Shown here: piece by piece, positions 61,568-64,000 of the stretch
How the letters are laid out: each line of letters starts with the position of its first letter
Position numbering within the stretch: the stretch's first letter is position 1
Source: Metabacillus dongyingensis
GTDB taxonomy: Bacteria > Bacillota > Bacilli > Bacillales > Bacillaceae
DNA length: 64,000 nt
Direction of reading: 5' to 3'
NCBI RefSeq assembly: GCF_019933155.2
Contig: NZ_CP082944.1
Coordinates: 1,242,001 to 1,306,000, forward strand
Program-made: the position numbers and the translations under genes
Notes under the pieces: generated by a model
Seen by the model: the letters and a program-made list of their open reading frames with translations, nothing else
The model's database searches: none
What the model was told of the DNA's origin: nothing

Positions 61568-62038
61568 ATGCAGTTATTAATAAAAAAGATGAACCGAAGA
61601 ATGGCTGCTGAAATTCTGCAATGGAACTACAAACCGCCTTATGATTTTTATAACATGGAGCTTACAGAAGGCAATATCAATGGAATGCTGTCAAACTCTT
61701 ATTATGCAGTGGTTGACTTAAACAGCAGATTAATAGGCTTTTTTTGCCTGGGAAAACCGGCTCAAGTTCCGAACGGCCCTCTTCCGGAAATCTATTCAGA
61801 GAATATGATTGATATCGGCCTTGGTCTTGAGCCGGACAGAACAGGCAGAGGAATGGGCCATTTGTTTTTTTCGTTCATCCTGCATCATGTTCACATGGGA
61901 TTTCCCAATATGCCTCTTAGATTAACTGTGGCTTCTTTTAATAAAAGGGCCATTCGTCTATACAAAAGTGCAGGATTTATTGAAAAAGCAAGTTTTGACA
62001 CAGGGCATTCAGCCTTCTTAGTCATGGTCAAAAAATAA
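61568..62038 (+). CDS. GNAT-family acetyltransferase
   Basis: 156 residues. ILQWNYKPPYDFYNM near 17 and LGLEPDRTGRGMGHLFFSFIL near 89 (acetyl-CoA loop) and RLTVASFNKRAIRLYKSAGF near 119 are present. The first motif is typical of the YkkB/YjdJ-like GNATs of Bacilli. GAGGGGGATTGC precedes the ATG. Substrate unknown. Confidence 0.9.
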   Translation: MQLLIKKMNRRMAAEILQWNYKPPYDFYNMELTEGNINGMLSNSYYAVVDLNSRLIGFFCLGKPAQVPNGPLPEIYSENMIDIGLGLEPDRTGRGMGHLFFSFILHHVHMGFPNMPLRLTVASFNKRAIRLYKSAGFIEKASFDTGHSAFLVMVKK

Positions 62039-62070
62039 AGGCTCTGTCTTTTAATAGATAGAGCCTTTTG
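62036..62070. terminator. Bidirectional terminator
   Basis: AAAGGCTCT.TC and GATAGAGCCTTT pair around TTTTAATA between convergent genes. Confidence 0.85.
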
Positions 62071-62076
62071 TGTGAA

Positions 62077-62832
62077 TTAAACAGCAGTCTGATTCAGTAC
62101 TTTTTCAATAAAATGAAGCGTCTCATCAATGATCTGCTGCTGGTCATGGTCAAGCGTAGCGACATGGTAGCTGTTTTCAAGTGTGATCAGATTTTTATTC
62201 CTTGAAGAAATTTCTTCATAAATGACCTTTGAGTTATCCGGCGGGACAACGTTGTCCACTGATGAAACGAAAATAAGCGCAGGACATGTAATCTCATACA
62301 GGTTTTTTTTCACTAATGCCATGAGCTTATTAATCTCTTTTAATGATTGAACAGGTGTTTTTTCATAAGCAAGCTCGGTTACCGCAGGATTTTTAATATC
62401 AGAACCAATTGCGTCCAGAAATCTGGCCTGAATTTGCTGGGCTCCTGCCATGTTCGGAATATCAATAGCAGCATTTATGGGGATGATCGCTTTTATTTCC
62501 GGATGTTTTTGGGCGAGATAGAGAGTAAGCGTGCCTCCCATTGAAAGTCCAGTAACAAAGATGGTGCTGCAGCGCGCAGACAGCCATTGATAACCTTCTT
62601 CAACAGAAGCAGTCCAATCCTCATAAGTTGTTCCTTCCATTTCCTCATAGTGTGTACCGTGGCCTTTAAGCCGAGGTCCGCATACAGTGTATCCGGCTTT
62701 TGCGTAGGCTTCTCCAAGCGGGCGCATGCTTTGTGTTGAGCCTGTGAATCCGTGTGATACGAGAATCCCGACCGAATTCCCTTCAAAATAAAATGGTTCT
62801 GCTCCTTTTAATACCGGATATCTTTCTGACAT
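62077..62832 (-). CDS. Alpha/beta-hydrolase carboxylesterase (Est30-like)
   Basis: 251 residues. GILVSHGFTGSTQSMRPLGEA near 20-40 forms the oxyanion region, FVTGLSMGGTLTLYLAQ near 91 holds the nucleophile serine, VSSVDNVVPPDNS near 191 the Asp, and LENSYHVATLDHD near 220 the His. The set and length match the thermostable carboxylesterase/monoacylglycerol lipase Est30 family. ATG at 62832 has GCAGGAGG ahead. Cytoplasmic. Confidence 0.92.
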   Translation of the reverse strand: MSERYPVLKGAEPFYFEGNSVGILVSHGFTGSTQSMRPLGEAYAKAGYTVCGPRLKGHGTHYEEMEGTTYEDWTASVEEGYQWLSARCSTIFVTGLSMGGTLTLYLAQKHPEIKAIIPINAAIDIPNMAGAQQIQARFLDAIGSDIKNPAVTELAYEKTPVQSLKEINKLMALVKKNLYEITCPALIFVSSVDNVVPPDNSKVIYEEISSRNKNLITLENSYHVATLDHDQQQIIDETLHFIEKVLNQTAV

Positions 62833-62993
62833 AAAAAAACCTCCTGCCAATTATTTAAAAATCTCAACGATTTACCATTCGCTATTAGACTTGCAATCTC
62901 CTACTAAAGGTTGAGATTCATCCTTCCATTTTAGGATTCAGAAAATGAGAAATTGTGGTAAACTAGCTTTTATCACAAGGTGGAGGTACATTC

Positions 62994-64000
62994 ATGAAAC
63001 AGCTTAAACAGATTCATCCGCTTGGGTGGAACATCTTAATCGGCACGATTTTCGGCAGAATGGCAACATCCATGAGCATACCATTTCTGGCCATCTATTT
63101 AACTCAAGTAAAAGGCGTCTCTGCGTCCATGACAGGAACGATTATTGCCGTCAGCTCACTTGCCGGCATTTTATCAAGCTTTTATGGAGGTTATTTGTCT
63201 GACAAACTTGGAAGGAAAAAAGTGCTGCTGACATCCATCTTTCTATGGATCCTTGTTTTTATTGGTTTTGGAGTGGCAGACAGTGTGCTTTCATTTTTTA
63301 TTATGAATGCTCTGAACGGGGTTTGCAGATCGGTATTTGAACCAACCACGAGAGCGCTGTTATCGGATATTACCGATCAGAAAAATAAGCTGCTGATTTT
63401 TAATTTGAGATATGCTGCCATCAATGTCGGGGTTGTATTCGGACCGATATTAGGCATCTTTTTGGGATCAGCAAAAACGACCTTTCCCTTTTATATTGCA
63501 GCCGCGATTTATACCCTTTACGGCATCTCACTGCTGCTCACATTTATGAAAACGGAACTTGCAAGTGAAGCAAACGAAACTACCCGCATTTCATTTAGGG
63601 AGGCATTTCATGTAACGAGAAAAGATAAACTGCTTCTTTTAACTTTAGTAGGCATTATTTTATGCATTACAGGATTTTCACAGCTTACTTCTACATTGCC
63701 CCAATACTTTGCCATGTCTCCTGAGATTAAGGACGGGGCCAGAACGTTTTCCATTCTGCTGTCCCTGAATGCTGTCGTGGTTTTGATCATTCAGTATCCG
63801 GTAGTCAGAATAGCGAGGAACTATTCTCCGATCAGATCAATTATGCTTGGGAATTTATTTGTCGGTTTAAGCCTTTTCAGCTTTGCTTTTGCAAAAAGCA
63901 TTTGGATGATCGGCCTGGTTGTCATTTTCTTTACGGTTGGAGAGGTCCTGCTCTTCGCGATGATGGATGTCCTGATTGATGAAATTTCCAATCCCGATAT
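62994..64000 (+). CDS. MFS transporter, truncated by the window edge
   Basis: The first 335 residues are present and the frame is open to the right edge. Start MKQLKQIHPLGWNILIGTIF; loop GGYLSDKLGRKKVLLTS near 62-78 is the classic MFS motif A; ALNGVCRSVFEPTTRALLSD near 103 and NVGVVFGPILGIFLG near 142 follow. At least nine membrane helices are visible. Resembles YttB/YfmO-like drug efflux proteins; substrate unknown. AAGGTGGAGG lies ahead of the ATG. Confidence 0.92.
   Translation, partial: MKQLKQIHPLGWNILIGTIFGRMATSMSIPFLAIYLTQVKGVSASMTGTIIAVSSLAGILSSFYGGYLSDKLGRKKVLLTSIFLWILVFIGFGVADSVLSFFIMNALNGVCRSVFEPTTRALLSDITDQKNKLLIFNLRYAAINVGVVFGPILGIFLGSAKTTFPFYIAAAIYTLYGISLLLTFMKTELASEANETTRISFREAFHVTRKDKLLLLTLVGIILCITGFSQLTSTLPQYFAMSPEIKDGARTFSILLSLNAVVVLIIQYPVVRIARNYSPIRSIMLGNLFVGLSLFSFAFAKSIWMIGLVVIFFTVGEVLLFAMMDVLIDEISNPD

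Overview
The window comes from the chromosome of a low-GC, endospore-forming member of the Bacillaceae, close to Bacillus or Metabacillus. The evidence is sporulation genes (spoVIF, a yjcZ-type small protein, a SigH-family sigma factor), Shine-Dalgarno sites of the GGAGG type, frequent TTG/GTG starts, an S-box (SAM) riboswitch ahead of metI-metC, and gene order shared with the Bacillus subtilis yjcA-yjcZ-spoVIF-yjcD ... yjcF-yjcG-yjcH-metI-metC segment. There is no rRNA, tRNA, transposase, prophage or CRISPR-Cas locus.

Layout. 1-3 kb: sugar-nucleotide genes (an NAD-dependent epimerase cut by the window edge, a UDP-glucose dehydrogenase) and a GT4 glycosyltransferase. 3-8.4 kb: a HipA-like kinase, then a spore-surface-like cluster (yjcA, coiled-coil proteins, a Cys-containing protein, small Gly/Cys peptides, spoVIF). 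8.5-20.4 kb: yjcD helicase, an MBL-fold hydrolase, a DUF421 membrane protein, a 1.7-kb tandem repeat array, yjcF-yjcG, yjcH, an EamA transporter, and SAM-riboswitch-controlled metI-metC. 20.5-33 kb: yfmQ-like gene, threonine synthase, a WYL regulator facing a reductase gene split by a second repeat array, an AraC regulator diverging from a DUF485/acetate-type symporter pair, and yndG-yndH-yndJ. 32-48 kb: phosphatase, two AraC/GyrI-like regulators, a DUF2161 protein, an RsbR-like STAS protein, DedA, two SEDS proteins, an acyl-CoA ligase, NUDIX and EamA proteins, a CPBP protease, and a SigH-like sigma factor away from the usual sigH neighbourhood. 48-64 kb: WGR protein, DUF817 remnant, catechol dioxygenase catE, a third repeat array, a DoxX gene with two Rex/Fnr-like operators, the membrane-fluidity system des-desK-desR, DinB/GNAT/NUDIX/MFS accessory genes, a small 21-bp array, an esterase and a partial MFS transporter.

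The most unusual feature is a set of tandem arrays of unrelated overall sequence (about 12864-14577, 24811-25223 and 50294-51738). All three have the same 52-bp period, each unit carries two dyad-related arms, and an AGT-N-YT-YCAAA-like motif recurs in the same strand orientation. A fourth array (61421-61511) has a 21-bp period. The second array interrupts a dihydrofolate-reductase-like gene between codons 20 and 21. Removing exactly 413 bp restores a continuous reading frame, so the array behaves like an inserted element although it encodes no protein.

Starts were moved downstream of the longest reading frame wherever a Shine-Dalgarno site supported it. Product names rest on motif recognition and remembered family resemblance; no database search was run.
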